Of a stretch of 64,000 nucleotides of DNA, positions 49,931 through 59,533 are shown in pieces (position 1 is the first letter of the stretch; every line of letters starts with the position of its first letter). Where the stretch lies: the NCBI RefSeq assembly GCF_022842045.1, contig NZ_JALHQI010000008.1, forward strand, positions 1 to 64,000. Direction: 5' to 3'. The stretch comes from Arenimonas sp. GTDB taxonomy: Bacteria; Pseudomonadota; Gammaproteobacteria; Xanthomonadales; Xanthomonadaceae. The translations under genes were made by a program, and so were the position numbers. The notes under the pieces were generated by a model, which was not told the origin of the DNA, made no database searches, and worked only from the letters and a program-made list of their open reading frames with translations.

Positions 49931-51073
49931 TCAGGGCAGCTCGATGCGCCAGCCCAGCGCCAGCAGCCGCTCCTGCAGGAAGTCATGGCCCAGCCGCTGG
50001 CGGTATTCGATGAAGCCGGAATGCCCTCCGGTGAACACGAACACCGCGCCCACCCCGGCCTCGGCCCAGCCGGTGTCGGCGTCATCGGTCTCGAACACGA
50101 CCGCGGTGCCGTTGGCATCGCCCACGAAGCGCACGCCCAGCGGCCGCGCGGGGTTGGCGAACTCGCGTCGCCAGCCCAGGCGTGCCATCGGCTGCCAGAC
50201 GCCCCAGTCCGCGGAAACATTGCGCGCCAGCGAGGCGTCGAGGCGGCCGCGCCGGCTGGTGATGCTGCGACCCGGCACGAACAGCGCCAGGCCGGCGCCG
50301 CCGGTCTCGGCGTAAGCGTCGATGTCCGTGCGCTGCCAGTCCACGCCGGCGCCCAGCTGCCACTCCCAGGCTCCGGCGGGCCGGAACCAGGTCAGCCCCA
50401 GCCCGGCGATGCGGCGGTCGGCGTCCGGGCTGGCGGAGGCCAGGCTGCGCACGCTGACGCCGCTGAGCAGGGTGTAGTCGATTTGCCGGCGCAGCCGGTA
50501 CTCGCCCCGCAGCGCGCCGGCGTAGCCGTCCAGCGCCACTGCGTCGGAAAGGGACCAGCCGCCGGTGGCGACGCCGCCGGTGAAGCGGGTGCGGGTACTG
50601 CCGTCCGAGCCCAGGAAGTCGAGCGAATCGCGCGCATGGTTGAGCAGCAGGCCAAGCCGCCAGCGATTGCCCGGCGCCCAGTCGACCCCGGCGGTCAGGG
50701 CCCCGGTATCGCCATCGAACGGCGCTTCGTTGACGCCATCGCGGCGGGTCAGCCGGCCGACATCCGCCGATGCGAACAGTGCCCAGCCCGCACCCAGCTC
50801 TTGTCGCAGCGCAGCATCATCCGGCGAACCGTCACGCGTGGCGGCGCGGCCCTGTCCGGGGATCTCGCCGAGGAAATTGCCCGCCGCGGCGCCGTCGCGG
50901 CTGCCGGGCCCGCCGGCGAAGATCTCGGCGCAGCGCGCGGCCAGGTCGGAGCCTGGCGCGGCGCCTGCGCACAGCGTGACCCAAAGGCCGGCCAGTGCGT
51001 CGCCGGGCGATTGCGCCCGGGCCGGGCCACTGGCCGCCGCCAGCAGCAGGATGCACAACGCAAGCACACGCAT
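49931..51073 (-). CDS. Autotransporter-type beta-barrel outer membrane protein
   Basis: A 380-aa protein with a signal peptide ([20 protein letters not shown]) and a C-terminal part with alternating hydrophobic strands ending in ...[10 protein letters not shown], as in autotransporter translocators. Only about 90 residues precede the barrel, so it lacks a real passenger domain. Function could be a stand-alone porin-like barrel. The start at 51073 begins the signal peptide. It is divergent from the S46 peptidase with a 106-nt gap. Confidence 0.75.
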   Translation of the reverse strand: MRVLALCILLLAAASGPARAQSPGDALAGLWVTLCAGAAPGSDLAARCAEIFAGGPGSRDGAAAGNFLGEIPGQGRAATRDGSPDDAALRQELGAGWALFASADVGRLTRRDGVNEAPFDGDTGALTAGVDWAPGNRWRLGLLLNHARDSLDFLGSDGSTRTRFTGGVATGGWSLSDAVALDGYAGALRGEYRLRRQIDYTLLSGVSVRSLASASPDADRRIAGLGLTWFRPAGAWEWQLGAGVDWQRTDIDAYAETGGAGLALFVPGRSITSRRGRLDASLARNVSADWGVWQPMARLGWRREFANPARPLGVRFVGDANGTAVVFETDDADTGWAEAGVGAVFVFTGGHSGFIEYRQRLGHDFLQERLLALGWRIELP

Positions 51074-51179
51074 GGTCGCCCCCCTTTTGTCCCCTGTCGA
51101 AAGTCTACTCCGCCCTCACGCCCCCGCAATCGCCGGCGCTGCTAGGCTTGGGGTTTCGCCGCCGAACCCAGGAGTCACC

Positions 51180-53315
51180 ATGCGTCTTGCCGTCCTCGTC
51201 GCCGCCATCTCGCTCTCCTTCGCCGCCCAGGCCAAGGAAGGCATGTGGGTGCCCCAGCAGCTGCCGGAAATCGCCGGTCCCCTCAAGCAGGCGGGCCTCA
51301 CGCTCAACCCGCGCCAGCTGGCCGATCTCACCGGCGACCCGATGGGCGCGGTGGTCGCGCTGGGCGGCTGCACCGCGTCACTGGTCTCGCCCGAGGGCCT
51401 GGTGGTCACCAACCACCACTGCGCGTACGGCGCCATCCAGCTCAACTCGACCGCCGAGAAGAACCTGATGCGCGACGGCTTCGTGGCCGCCAGCCGCGAC
51501 CAGGAGCTCTCCGCCGGCCCGAACGCCCGCGTCTACGTGATGGACCAGATCACCGAGGTCACCGACCGCATGCTGGCCGCCACCTCGCCCGACCAGGACG
51601 GCCTGGCCCGCCAGAAAGCGCTCGAGGACACCCAGAAGGCGCTGATCGCCGAGTGCGAGTCCGAGCCCGGCTACCGCTGCACCGTTTACAGCTTCTTCGG
51701 CGGCCAGACCTACCGCCTGTTCCGCCAGATCGAGATCAAGGACGTGCGCCTGGTGTACGCGCCGCCGAACGCGATCGGCGCCTACGGCGGCGACATCGAC
51801 AACTGGATGTGGCCGCGCCACACCGGCGACTTCACCTTCTACCGCGCCTACGTCGGCAAGGACGGCAAGCCCGCCGCGTTCTCGCCCGACAACGTGCCCT
51901 TCCGCCCGAAGCACCACCTCAAGCTCGCCACCGAGGCGCTCGACGCCGGCGACTTCGTGATGGTGGCCGGCTACCCGGGCACCACCAACCGCTACGCCCT
52001 GTTCGATGAATTCCAGAACGTTTCGGGCTGGCAGTACCCGGTGGTCGGGCAGCACCTCAAGAACCTGATCAACATCGTCGACGCCGCCGGTAAGCAGAAC
52101 CCCGACATCGAGGTGAAGTACGCCACCTCGGTGCGCGGCTGGAACAACGCCAGCAAGAACTGGGACGGCCAGCTCGAGGGCTTCGCGCGCATCGACGCCG
52201 CGGCCACCAAGCGCGCCGAGGAAGAGGCCGTGCTGGCCTGGCTGCGCAGCCGCGGCGACGAAGGCAAGGCCGCGCTGGACGCGCACGCCCGCCTGGTGGC
52301 GCTGGCGGCCGAGACCCGCGAGACGCGCCAGCGCGACCTGGTCGTGGGCCAGATCGCCGGCACCGGCCTGCTGTCGAACATCCGCGGCCTCTACCGCCTG
52401 GCCACCGAGAACGAGAAGCCCAACGCCGAGCGCGCGCCCGGCTACCAGGAGCGCGACTTGCCGGGCATCGAGGGCAACACCCGCCAGCTCGAGCGCCGCT
52501 ACGACCCGGGCATGGAAAAGCAGCTGATGGCCTACTGGCTGGCCGAGTACGTGAAGCTGCCGGCCGACCAGCGCGTCGCCGCCATCGACGCCTGGCTGGG
52601 CGGCAACGATGCCGCCGCCATCCAGCGCGCCCTGGACGAGACCTACGCCGGTACGAAGGTCGGTGACACCGAGGCCCGCCTCGCGCTGTTGAAGGCCGAC
52701 CGCGCCGCGTTCGAGACCAGCACCGACCCGCTGGTGAAGCTGGCGGTCGCGCTGCAGCCGGCGGTGATCGAGCAGGAGAACAAGGCCAAGGCCCGCGGCG
52801 GCGAAAGCACCCGCCACCGCCCGGTCTACCTGGCCGCCGTGCAGGCCTACAAGCGCAGCCAGGGCCAGGGCGTGTACCCCGATGCCAACCTCAGCCTGCG
52901 CATCACCTACGGCAACGTGATGGGCTATTCGCCGAAGGACGGCGTCGCCTACACGCCGTTCACCACGCTCGACGGCCTGGTCGCCAAGGCCACCGGCGAG
53001 GAGCCGTTCGACGCGCCCAAGGCCCAGCTCGACGCCATCGCGAAGATGAGCGCCGCCGAGAAGGCCAGGGTGCCGGTGAACTTCCTCTCCGACCTCGACA
53101 TCACCGGCGGCAACTCCGGTTCCCCGGTGCTCAACCGCAAGGGCGAGCTGGTCGGCCTGGCCTTCGACGGCAATTGGGAGAGCGTGAGCTCGAACTGGGT
53201 GTTCGACCCGACCATGACCCGCATGATCGCGGTCGACCACCGCTACATGCTGTGGATCATGGACGAGGTCTTCCCGGCCCCGGGCCTGCTCGAGGAGCTC
53301 GGCGCCAAGCGCTGA
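51180..53315 (+). CDS. S46-family dipeptidyl-peptidase (DPP7-like)
   Basis: A 711-aa periplasmic serine exopeptidase that removes dipeptides from oligopeptides. After a signal peptide (MRLAVLVAAISLSFAAQA) the chymotrypsin-like fold shows TNHHC with catalytic His at residue 79 or 80 and GGNSGSPV with Ser646. The segment FDGNWESVSSNW has Gly where DPP11-type enzymes have Arg, which predicts preference for hydrophobic P1 residues (DPP7 type) rather than acidic ones. DAP BII of Pseudoxanthomonas mexicana is a family member from a close relative. A terminator follows. ATG 51180 is preceded by CCAGGAG. Confidence 0.93.
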   Translation: MRLAVLVAAISLSFAAQAKEGMWVPQQLPEIAGPLKQAGLTLNPRQLADLTGDPMGAVVALGGCTASLVSPEGLVVTNHHCAYGAIQLNSTAEKNLMRDGFVAASRDQELSAGPNARVYVMDQITEVTDRMLAATSPDQDGLARQKALEDTQKALIAECESEPGYRCTVYSFFGGQTYRLFRQIEIKDVRLVYAPPNAIGAYGGDIDNWMWPRHTGDFTFYRAYVGKDGKPAAFSPDNVPFRPKHHLKLATEALDAGDFVMVAGYPGTTNRYALFDEFQNVSGWQYPVVGQHLKNLINIVDAAGKQNPDIEVKYATSVRGWNNASKNWDGQLEGFARIDAAATKRAEEEAVLAWLRSRGDEGKAALDAHARLVALAAETRETRQRDLVVGQIAGTGLLSNIRGLYRLATENEKPNAERAPGYQERDLPGIEGNTRQLERRYDPGMEKQLMAYWLAEYVKLPADQRVAAIDAWLGGNDAAAIQRALDETYAGTKVGDTEARLALLKADRAAFETSTDPLVKLAVALQPAVIEQENKAKARGGESTRHRPVYLAAVQAYKRSQGQGVYPDANLSLRITYGNVMGYSPKDGVAYTPFTTLDGLVAKATGEEPFDAPKAQLDAIAKMSAAEKARVPVNFLSDLDITGGNSGSPVLNRKGELVGLAFDGNWESVSSNWVFDPTMTRMIAVDHRYMLWIMDEVFPAPGLLEELGAKR

Positions 53316-53336
53316 TCCCGTCGCCATGCACCCACG

Positions 53337-53368
53337 CGACGGCCGGGCTTGCCCGGCCGTCGTCGTTT
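53337..53368 (+). terminator. Intrinsic terminator of the S46 peptidase gene
   Basis: CGACGGCCGGGC (53337-53348) and GCCCGGCCGTCG (53351-53362) are exact complements with only TT between, followed by TCGTTTCT. Confidence 0.75.
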
Positions 53369-53406
53369 CTGCGATACATAAGCGGTCCGTCCTGCAAGGA
53401 ACGCGC

Positions 53407-54789
53407 ATGCGAGTCCGTTTCCACGGTGCCGCCGGGGAAGTCACCGGTTCCTGCCACGAAGTCGAAGTCGGCGGCCGCCGCGTCCTGCTCGACTGCGGCT
53501 TGATCCAGGGCAGCGACGAGGACGAGAAGCGCAACTTCGAACCCTTCGCCTTCGACCCCGCCTCGGTGGACGCGGTGGTGCTCAGCCACGCCCACATCGA
53601 CCACTGCGGCCGCCTCCCGGTGCTGGTCAAGCGCGGCTTCACCGGCCCGATCTGGACCCAGGCCGCCACCGCCGACCTGCTGAAGATCATGCTCGACGAC
53701 TCCGCCTTCCTGGCCGAGATGGACGCCGAGTACGCGAACAAGCGCAACGAGGACGGCCACGCAAGGCACAAGCCGCTGTTCACCCGCGCCGACGTCGGCC
53801 AGGTGATGCGGCAGGTGCGCGCCTTGCCCTACCACGCGCCCACCGAAATCCTGCCCGGCCTCACCCTGCAGCTGCGCGAGGCGGGCCACATCCTCGGCTC
53901 GGCCACGGTCGAGCTGCGCGCGCGCAGCGGCGTGGACGAGCGCGTGCTCGTGTTCTCCGGCGACATCGGCATGAAGGGAACGCCGATCCTGCGCGACCCC
54001 GAGCCGGTGGCGCAGGCCGACCTGGTGCTGCTGGAGGCGACCTACGGCGGCCGCGCCCACCGCGACCGCGCCGCCACCGTCACCGAGATCGGCGAAGTGC
54101 TCGAACACGCCTGGGCCGACGGCGGCAACCTGCTGATCCCGGCCTTCGCGGTCGGCCGCACGCAGGAAATCCTGTATTGGTTCGCACGCTACTGGGACCG
54201 CTGGAACCTCGATCGCTGGAAGATCTTCCTCGACAGCCCGATGGCGTCCAAGGTCACCGAGGTCTACGACCGCCACGTCGACCTGTTCGACAGCAAGGCG
54301 CGCGACGTCTGGCGCGGCCAGCTGCATCCGTTCCGGCTGCCGAACCTGCGCTACACCGAGAGCGTGGAGGAGTCGCGCGGCATCAACGCGCACGAGCGCG
54401 GCGCGATCATCATCGCCGGTGCCGGCATGTGCAACGGCGGCCGCATCCGCCACCACCTGCGGCAGAACCTGGGCCGCCGGCAGGCGCACCTGATGTTCGT
54501 CGGCTACCAGTCGCGCGGCACGCTCGGACGCCGGCTGGTGGACGGCGCTTCCCAGGTGAAGATGCTGGGCGAGGAGATCCAGGTGAACGCGCAGCGGCAC
54601 ACCGTGGGCGGCCTGTCCGCTCACGCCGACCAGCCGGGCCTGTTGGACTGGTACTCCGGCTTCGCCAACCAGCCGCCGGTGGTGCTGGTGCACGGCGAGG
54701 ACGACGCCCGCGAGGCGCTGGCCGGCAAGCTGCGCGAACGCGGCACCGCGGTCGAACTGGCGCGGCCCGGCAAGGAACGCGAGGTCTAG
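53407..54789 (+). CDS. MBL-fold beta-CASP RNA-processing nuclease
   Basis: A 460-aa metallo-beta-lactamase-fold protein of the RNA-maturation group (RNase J/CPSF-73-like). The zinc motif is LSHAHIDHCGRLPVL (about residues 57-71), a later zinc His is in REAGHILGSA, and the beta-CASP signature motif with AGAGMCNGGRI is in the second half. The end has GGLSAHADQPGLLDWY. It probably cleaves RNA. No signal peptide is present, so it is cytoplasmic. ATG 53407 has AAGGAA upstream; the frame is open to 53326 but lies over the terminator. Confidence 0.9.
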   Translation: MRVRFHGAAGEVTGSCHEVEVGGRRVLLDCGLIQGSDEDEKRNFEPFAFDPASVDAVVLSHAHIDHCGRLPVLVKRGFTGPIWTQAATADLLKIMLDDSAFLAEMDAEYANKRNEDGHARHKPLFTRADVGQVMRQVRALPYHAPTEILPGLTLQLREAGHILGSATVELRARSGVDERVLVFSGDIGMKGTPILRDPEPVAQADLVLLEATYGGRAHRDRAATVTEIGEVLEHAWADGGNLLIPAFAVGRTQEILYWFARYWDRWNLDRWKIFLDSPMASKVTEVYDRHVDLFDSKARDVWRGQLHPFRLPNLRYTESVEESRGINAHERGAIIIAGAGMCNGGRIRHHLRQNLGRRQAHLMFVGYQSRGTLGRRLVDGASQVKMLGEEIQVNAQRHTVGGLSAHADQPGLLDWYSGFANQPPVVLVHGEDDAREALAGKLRERGTAVELARPGKEREV

Positions 54790-55217
54790 CGCGCGGGAAG
54801 GTCGGTGCGCTGCGGCGCCATCGCCTGCACCGACCAGGCGATCAGTTCCTCGAGCACGGCGAGGTCCACGTCGGCGAGCTTCTTCAGGTACAGGCAGCTC
54901 TTGCCGGTCTTGTGCTTGCCCAGTTTCGCCAGCCGGTCGGCGTGCTGCTCGAAGCCCGGCATCAGGTACAGCGTGAGGTCGTTCTTGCGCGGCGAAAAGC
55001 CGATGATCGGCCAGTCACCGCTGCGGCCGCTGGCGTAGGTGTAGCGGTAGCGGCCGAATCCGACGATGGACGCGCCCCACATCACGGGTGGCGCGCCGGC
55101 CGCGGCCTGCATCATCGACGCCACCCGCCGGCAGTCCTCGCGCCGCGTCGGGTCCGGAATCGCGGCCAGGAAGGCCTCGACGCTGGCATCGGTGGGCTGG
55201 GTCTTGTTCTCGGCCAT
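54786..55217 (-). CDS. DUF1801 family protein
   Basis: A 143-aa cytoplasmic protein. It has the DUF1801 pattern DASVEAFLAAIPDPTRREDCRRVASMMQ at the N-terminus and YTYASGRSGDWPIIGFSPRKNDLTLYLMPGF in the middle. The family fold is known from structural genomics but its function is not. It overlaps the end of the beta-CASP gene by 4 nt in convergent orientation. The start at 55217 (MAENKTQPTD) follows a GGGGAG sequence. Confidence 0.78.
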   Translation of the reverse strand: MAENKTQPTDASVEAFLAAIPDPTRREDCRRVASMMQAAAGAPPVMWGASIVGFGRYRYTYASGRSGDWPIIGFSPRKNDLTLYLMPGFEQHADRLAKLGKHKTGKSCLYLKKLADVDLAVLEELIAWSVQAMAPQRTDLPAR

Positions 55218-55312
55218 GGCCGGGCTCCCCTGGGTTGGCTGCCGCCATCGTAGCGCCGGGCGCGGCCCCTGGCTTGCTAGGATCGCGCCAGATCCCCGGA
55301 GGCGCACCCCGC

Positions 55313-56074
55313 ATGACGCCCGACGAAGACAGCCGCCCGTTCGTGGTGCCCTGCGCCGGGCTGGCCCCGGGTGCACCGCTGCGCTGGCTGGCCCTGGGCT
55401 GGCGCGACTTCCGGCGCGCGCCGGGGCTGAGCCTGCTGTTCGGCGCGGTGATCCTGGCGGTCAGCGTGGCGGTGTCGGCGCTGGCCTGGTCGCTGGGGCG
55501 CTTCGCGCTGCTGGCGACGCTGCTGTCGGGCTTCGTGTTCGTGGCGCCGCTGATCGCGGTCGGGCTCTACTGCGTCAGCCGTGCGCTGGAAGCCGGGCGC
55601 CGGCCGACCCTGCGCGACAGCTTCGTGCTGGCGCGCCGGGTGGCGGGGCAGGCCAGCGTGTTTGCGCTGGTGCAGCTGGTGATCCTGCTGCTGTGGTCGC
55701 GCGCCGGCATGATGGTCAACGCCTTCGTGCCGATCGAGGACGGCAGCACGCACGCACTCTTGGAGTTCCTGCTGATCGGCTCCTTGGCCGGGTCGGTGTT
55801 CGCGATGCTGACCTTCGCGGTCGCGGCGTTTTCACTGCCGATGATCGCCGACCGCGACGTGGACATGGTCACCGCCGGCATCTCCAGCGTGAATGCCGTG
55901 CTGCGCAACAAGGGCGTGTGCGCGCTGTGGGCGGCGATCATCGCGGCCCTGACCGCGCTCGGTTTCCTGACTGCCTACCTGGGCCTGGTGGTGGTGATGC
56001 CGTGGCTGGCCTACAGCGCCTGGCACGGCTACCGCGAGACGCTGGACGCCTCGGCGTGGCCGCGGCTCGACTGA
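55313..56074 (+). CDS. DUF2189-type inner membrane protein
   Basis: A 253-aa protein with about six hydrophobic segments. The pattern PLRWLALGWRDFRRAPGLSLLFGAVIL, and WHGYRETLDASAWPRLD at the C-terminus, match DUF2189 proteins, which are unnamed integral membrane proteins of proteobacteria. Function is unknown; the gene stands alone. ATG 55313 has GGAGG 11 nt upstream. It is convergent with the small secreted gene at 56094. Confidence 0.72.
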   Translation: MTPDEDSRPFVVPCAGLAPGAPLRWLALGWRDFRRAPGLSLLFGAVILAVSVAVSALAWSLGRFALLATLLSGFVFVAPLIAVGLYCVSRALEAGRRPTLRDSFVLARRVAGQASVFALVQLVILLLWSRAGMMVNAFVPIEDGSTHALLEFLLIGSLAGSVFAMLTFAVAAFSLPMIADRDVDMVTAGISSVNAVLRNKGVCALWAAIIAALTALGFLTAYLGLVVVMPWLAYSAWHGYRETLDASAWPRLD

Positions 56075-56093
56075 GCCGGGCACGGCCGGCGGC

Positions 56094-56390
56094 TCAGGGC
56101 GGGTCGATGAGGATGCTGGCGTAGCGTTCGCGCGCGCCCCTGGCCACGCGGCAGGTCACGGCGACGTCCCGGCCTCCGGCGCGCAGGGTGCCGCGCACCT
56201 GCAGCATCCGGCCGCTTTCCGAATACGACGAGGTCCACTGGTAGGTCTCGATGCCTTGGCCGATGAAATGGGCCTCGGCCTCCTGGCGGCACCACGGCTG
56301 GAGTTCGCTGGCGCGTTCGAAGATGCGCTCTTCGGCCAGCGGCGGGGTGGGCGCGACCGCGAGGGCGGTGGACAGGGCGATGGCGAGCAT
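56094..56390 (-). CDS. Small secreted hypothetical protein
   Basis: A 98-aa protein beginning with a possible signal peptide (MLAIALSTALAVAPTPPLA). The mature part has two Cys (in PWCRQE and VTCRVA) that may form a disulfide, and SESGRMLQVRGTLRAGGRDV looks like beta strands. I do not recognise a family. It is the last gene of a cluster of three minus-strand genes. Confidence 0.6.
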   Translation of the reverse strand: MLAIALSTALAVAPTPPLAEERIFERASELQPWCRQEAEAHFIGQGIETYQWTSSYSESGRMLQVRGTLRAGGRDVAVTCRVARGARERYASILIDPP

Positions 56391-56424
56391 GGGCGTTGCC
56401 TCCGGTCGTTGGCCTGGGGAGTGT

Positions 56425-56940
56425 TCATTCCCGCAGCCATTTTTGCATGGCCGGATAGGTGGCTTCGCCCCGCTGCGCAGCCGTCGTTCCGCTGGCAGTC
56501 ATCCCGGCCTGCACCAGGCCATGTGCGCCCGGGTAGACGCCCATGGCGTAGGTCATCACCAGGCTGGCGGACTTGCCGTGGTAGCCACCTTCGTGGAACA
56601 GCACCGCCGGGTCGAGGCCGATCGCCACGGTGGCCGCGTAGGCCCAGGCCGTGGCTTCGGTTTCGCCGGCGTGCGGTACGTCATCGTGGCCCGGCAGGTC
56701 GTCGGATACCGCGGCTCGCCGCGCCGGCGGCAGCACTGCCAGATGGCCGGCCTCGTGCAGCAGGTCGCCGGGCCAGCGCAGGCGCGCGCGATCAAACACT
56801 AGGCCACCGCCTTCGATCCGGATGCCCGGGAGGAAGGCCTCGTCGTCGACCGCCGCCTCGCGCACGGGCAGGCCGATGCCGCGCAGGAACGCGAGGATTC
56901 GATCCAGTACGTCGGCGACGTCCGGCGGCACGATGGGCAT
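56425..56940 (-). CDS. Hypothetical protein with HEAGH motif
   Basis: A 171-aa protein with no signal peptide. It has HEAGHLAVL at about residues 64-72, the HExxH pattern of zinc metalloproteases of the IrrE/ImmA type, and a Glu in GETEATAWAYAATVAIGL that could be the third ligand. It is a possible metallopeptidase, but other functions are possible. The start at 56940 overlaps the stop of the upstream lipoprotein gene (ATGA-type), so the two are translated together. Confidence 0.68.
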   Translation of the reverse strand: MPIVPPDVADVLDRILAFLRGIGLPVREAAVDDEAFLPGIRIEGGGLVFDRARLRWPGDLLHEAGHLAVLPPARRAAVSDDLPGHDDVPHAGETEATAWAYAATVAIGLDPAVLFHEGGYHGKSASLVMTYAMGVYPGAHGLVQAGMTASGTTAAQRGEATYPAMQKWLRE

Positions 56941-57584
56941 CAGCCGTCCACGGCCTTGAGCAGCAGTCCGATGTTGGCCGTGCGCAGCGCCGCCAACTCG
57001 ACCTGCCGTTCGCGCAGCGCCCGGGCAAGGGCAGGATCGAGGTCCGCGTAGGGATCGGGCAGGGCGGCCATCACTTCGGCGGCCTCGCGTCGCGCCTTGG
57101 CCGCGGTGGCCTCGTCCATGCCGGTGGTATCGATGCTGCCGTACTGCGCCTCCAGCGCCACGCGGGTGTCAACGGCGCCCAGATGCTCGTACAGGGCGTC
57201 GCGCAGCCAGCGGTAGGCGTGCGGTTGCAGCGAAGCGGCCTCGGCGCCGACGGCGTCCAGTCGCTCCGCTTCCATCGCGGCGAGGGCGCGCAGCTGCGCG
57301 GCATCGCTGTCGGCGGCCTGGAGCTGCCGCACGGCTTGCTCCAGGTGGGCGTTCTCGGCCGCGATGCCGCGGGCGAGCGGATCGAGGTGGCTGGCGTCCA
57401 GTGAGAGCATCGGCGGCAGCGCGTCGCCGTCGTCGCCCGCCTCGCCCGCGTCGGCATCCTCGGCGTCTTGCGCCGTGGCATTGGCGTCGTTGGCGGCAGC
57501 GTCGTCGGGCTGGTCGCGGCCGCAGCCGGACAGGACGAGCGCCAGGCAGCCGGCCAGGAGCGGGAAAAGCAGGGGATGGCGCAT
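56940..57584 (-). CDS. Hypothetical lipoprotein
   Basis: A 214-aa protein with a lipoprotein signal peptide (MRHPLLFPLLAGCLALVLSGC, Cys at about residue 21). An acidic Asp-rich stretch follows, then a helical part rich in Ala, Glu and Arg. I do not recognise a family. The start is ATG 57584. It is the first of a coupled set with the HEAGH protein and the small secreted protein. Confidence 0.72.
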   Translation of the reverse strand: MRHPLLFPLLAGCLALVLSGCGRDQPDDAAANDANATAQDAEDADAGEAGDDGDALPPMLSLDASHLDPLARGIAAENAHLEQAVRQLQAADSDAAQLRALAAMEAERLDAVGAEAASLQPHAYRWLRDALYEHLGAVDTRVALEAQYGSIDTTGMDEATAAKARREAAEVMAALPDPYADLDPALARALRERQVELAALRTANIGLLLKAVDG

Positions 57585-57706
57585 GGGCAATGACCAAGGG
57601 GTGGGGGCGTGCGGCAGGATGTCCTGCTGCCGCCGGGCCGTCCAGCCCCGGCTGTCACCGGGTTGCGGTAAAAAGCTCCTGACGACTCGATAGCGAAGGG
57701 GTGGAC

Positions 57707-59524
57707 ATGGCCGTGGAGAATGGCGCCGGCGACCTGGCGCGGGTAGTGGTGCTGCTGGCCGCGGCGGTGGTGGCGGTACCGCTGTTCCGTCGCCTGGGCC
57801 TGGGCTCGGTGTTGGGCTACCTGGCCGCCGGCCTGGCCATCGGACCGTTCGGATTCGCGCTGTTCGCCGATCCGGCGGCGATCCTGCACGTGGCCGAGCT
57901 GGGCGTGGTGATGTTCCTTTTCATCATCGGCCTGGAGATGCGGCCCTCGCACCTGTGGCACCTTCGGCACCAGATCTTCGGCCTGGGCGCCCTGCAGGTG
58001 GGCCTGGCCACGGCGGTGATGACCGCCATCGGCCTGGCGTTCGGATTCCCGGCCAAGGTCGCGTTCGTCGCGGCCGCGGGTTTCGTGCTCACGTCCACGG
58101 CCATCGTCATGCAGCTGCTGGGCGAGCGCGGCGACATCGCGCTGCCGCAAGGGCAGAAGATGGTGTCGGTGCTGCTGTTCGAGGACCTGCTGATCGTTCC
58201 GCTGCTTGCGCTGGTCGCCTTCCTGGCCCCGGCGGGCGCGGACGCGGGCGCGGCGGCGCGCTGGCTGTCGGTGGCGATCGGCGTGGCCTCGCTGGTCGGC
58301 CTGGTCGTGGTCGGGCTGTGGCTGCTCAATCCGCTGTTCCGGTTGCTGGCCGCCGCCAAGGCGCGCGAGGTGATGACCGCCGCGGCGCTGCTGGTGGTGC
58401 TGGGGTCGGCGCTGCTGATGGACCTGGGCGGCCTGTCGATGGCGATGGGCGCCTTCCTGGCCGGCGTGCTGCTGTCGGAGTCCGCGTTCCGGCACCAGCT
58501 CGAGGCCGACATCGAACCCTTCCGCGGCCTGTTGCTGGGGTTGTTCTTCCTCGCCGTCGGCATGTCGCTGGACCTGGCGGTGGTGGCTGCGAACTGGCAG
58601 TTGATCGCGGTTGCCGTGCCGGTGCTGATGCTGGCCAAGGGGCTGTGCATCTACGGCGTGGCGCGGCTGATGCGCAGCCCGCACGGCGAGGCCATGGACC
58701 GGGCCGTGCTGATGGCGCAGGGCGGTGAGTTCGCCTTCGTGCTTTATGCCGCCGCCGCGGCGGTCGGCATCATCGACGCCGACGTCAATGCCAACCTGAC
58801 GGCGATCATCGTGCTGTCGATGGTGCTCACGCCGCTGGTGGTGCTGGTGGCGCGGCGCTTCATGCCGCGGCTGGCGCCGTCCATGGCCGGCGTCGAGGCC
58901 GCCAACGGGCTGGAGGGCAGCGTGCTGGTGATCGGCTTCGGCCGCTTCGGGCAGGTGGCCAGCCAGGCGCTGCTGGCGCGCGGGGTGGACGTGACGATCA
59001 TCGACAACGACATCGACATGATCACGTCCGCGGCCGACTTCGGCTTCAAGGTCTACTACGGCGACGGCGGCCGCCTGGACGTGCTGCACGCCTCCGGCGC
59101 CGGCAAGGCGCGGGTGGTGGCGGTGTGCATCGACGACCGCGAGGCCGCCAGCCGCATCGCCGAGCTGGCGCGCACGGCCTTCCCGCAGGCCAAGGTGCTG
59201 GTGCGCAGCTTCGACCGCCAGCATGCGCTGCAGCTGGCGCGGATCGGCGTCGATTACCAGGTCCGCGAGACCTTCGAGTCGGCCGTGCAGTTCGGCGGCG
59301 CCGCCCTGCGCGGCCTGGGCGTCGACGAGATCGAGGCCGGCCGCACCATGATGGAAGTGCGCCGGCTCGACGCCGAGCGCTTCGCGCTCGAGCTGGCCGC
59401 GGGCAACGTGCGCGCCGGCGCCGACCTGATGCACAACAACACCCGCATGCGCCAGGCGCCGCTGCGCCCGCCGCAGCGCGAAGGCCAGGTGCTCAACGAG
59501 GACGAGGTGCCGCCGGCGGCCTAG
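57707..59524 (+). CDS. Monovalent cation:proton antiporter (KefB/KefC type, CPA2)
   Basis: A 605-aa protein with twelve or so transmembrane segments, then a cytoplasmic TrkA-N (RCK) domain. The membrane part has FLFIIGLEMRPSHLW, LTSTAIVMQLLGERGD and MAQGGEFAFVLY, typical of KefB/KefC. The RCK domain starts at SVLVIGFGRFGQVASQALLARGVDVTIIDND (about residue 405). Kef systems expel potassium in response to glutathione adducts; the glutathione-site residues were not checked. ATG 57707 is chosen because GAAGGGG is 6 nt upstream. Confidence 0.9.
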   Translation: MAVENGAGDLARVVVLLAAAVVAVPLFRRLGLGSVLGYLAAGLAIGPFGFALFADPAAILHVAELGVVMFLFIIGLEMRPSHLWHLRHQIFGLGALQVGLATAVMTAIGLAFGFPAKVAFVAAAGFVLTSTAIVMQLLGERGDIALPQGQKMVSVLLFEDLLIVPLLALVAFLAPAGADAGAAARWLSVAIGVASLVGLVVVGLWLLNPLFRLLAAAKAREVMTAAALLVVLGSALLMDLGGLSMAMGAFLAGVLLSESAFRHQLEADIEPFRGLLLGLFFLAVGMSLDLAVVAANWQLIAVAVPVLMLAKGLCIYGVARLMRSPHGEAMDRAVLMAQGGEFAFVLYAAAAAVGIIDADVNANLTAIIVLSMVLTPLVVLVARRFMPRLAPSMAGVEAANGLEGSVLVIGFGRFGQVASQALLARGVDVTIIDNDIDMITSAADFGFKVYYGDGGRLDVLHASGAGKARVVAVCIDDREAASRIAELARTAFPQAKVLVRSFDRQHALQLARIGVDYQVRETFESAVQFGGAALRGLGVDEIEAGRTMMEVRRLDAERFALELAAGNVRAGADLMHNNTRMRQAPLRPPQREGQVLNEDEVPPAA

Positions 59525-59533
59525 CCGGTCGCT

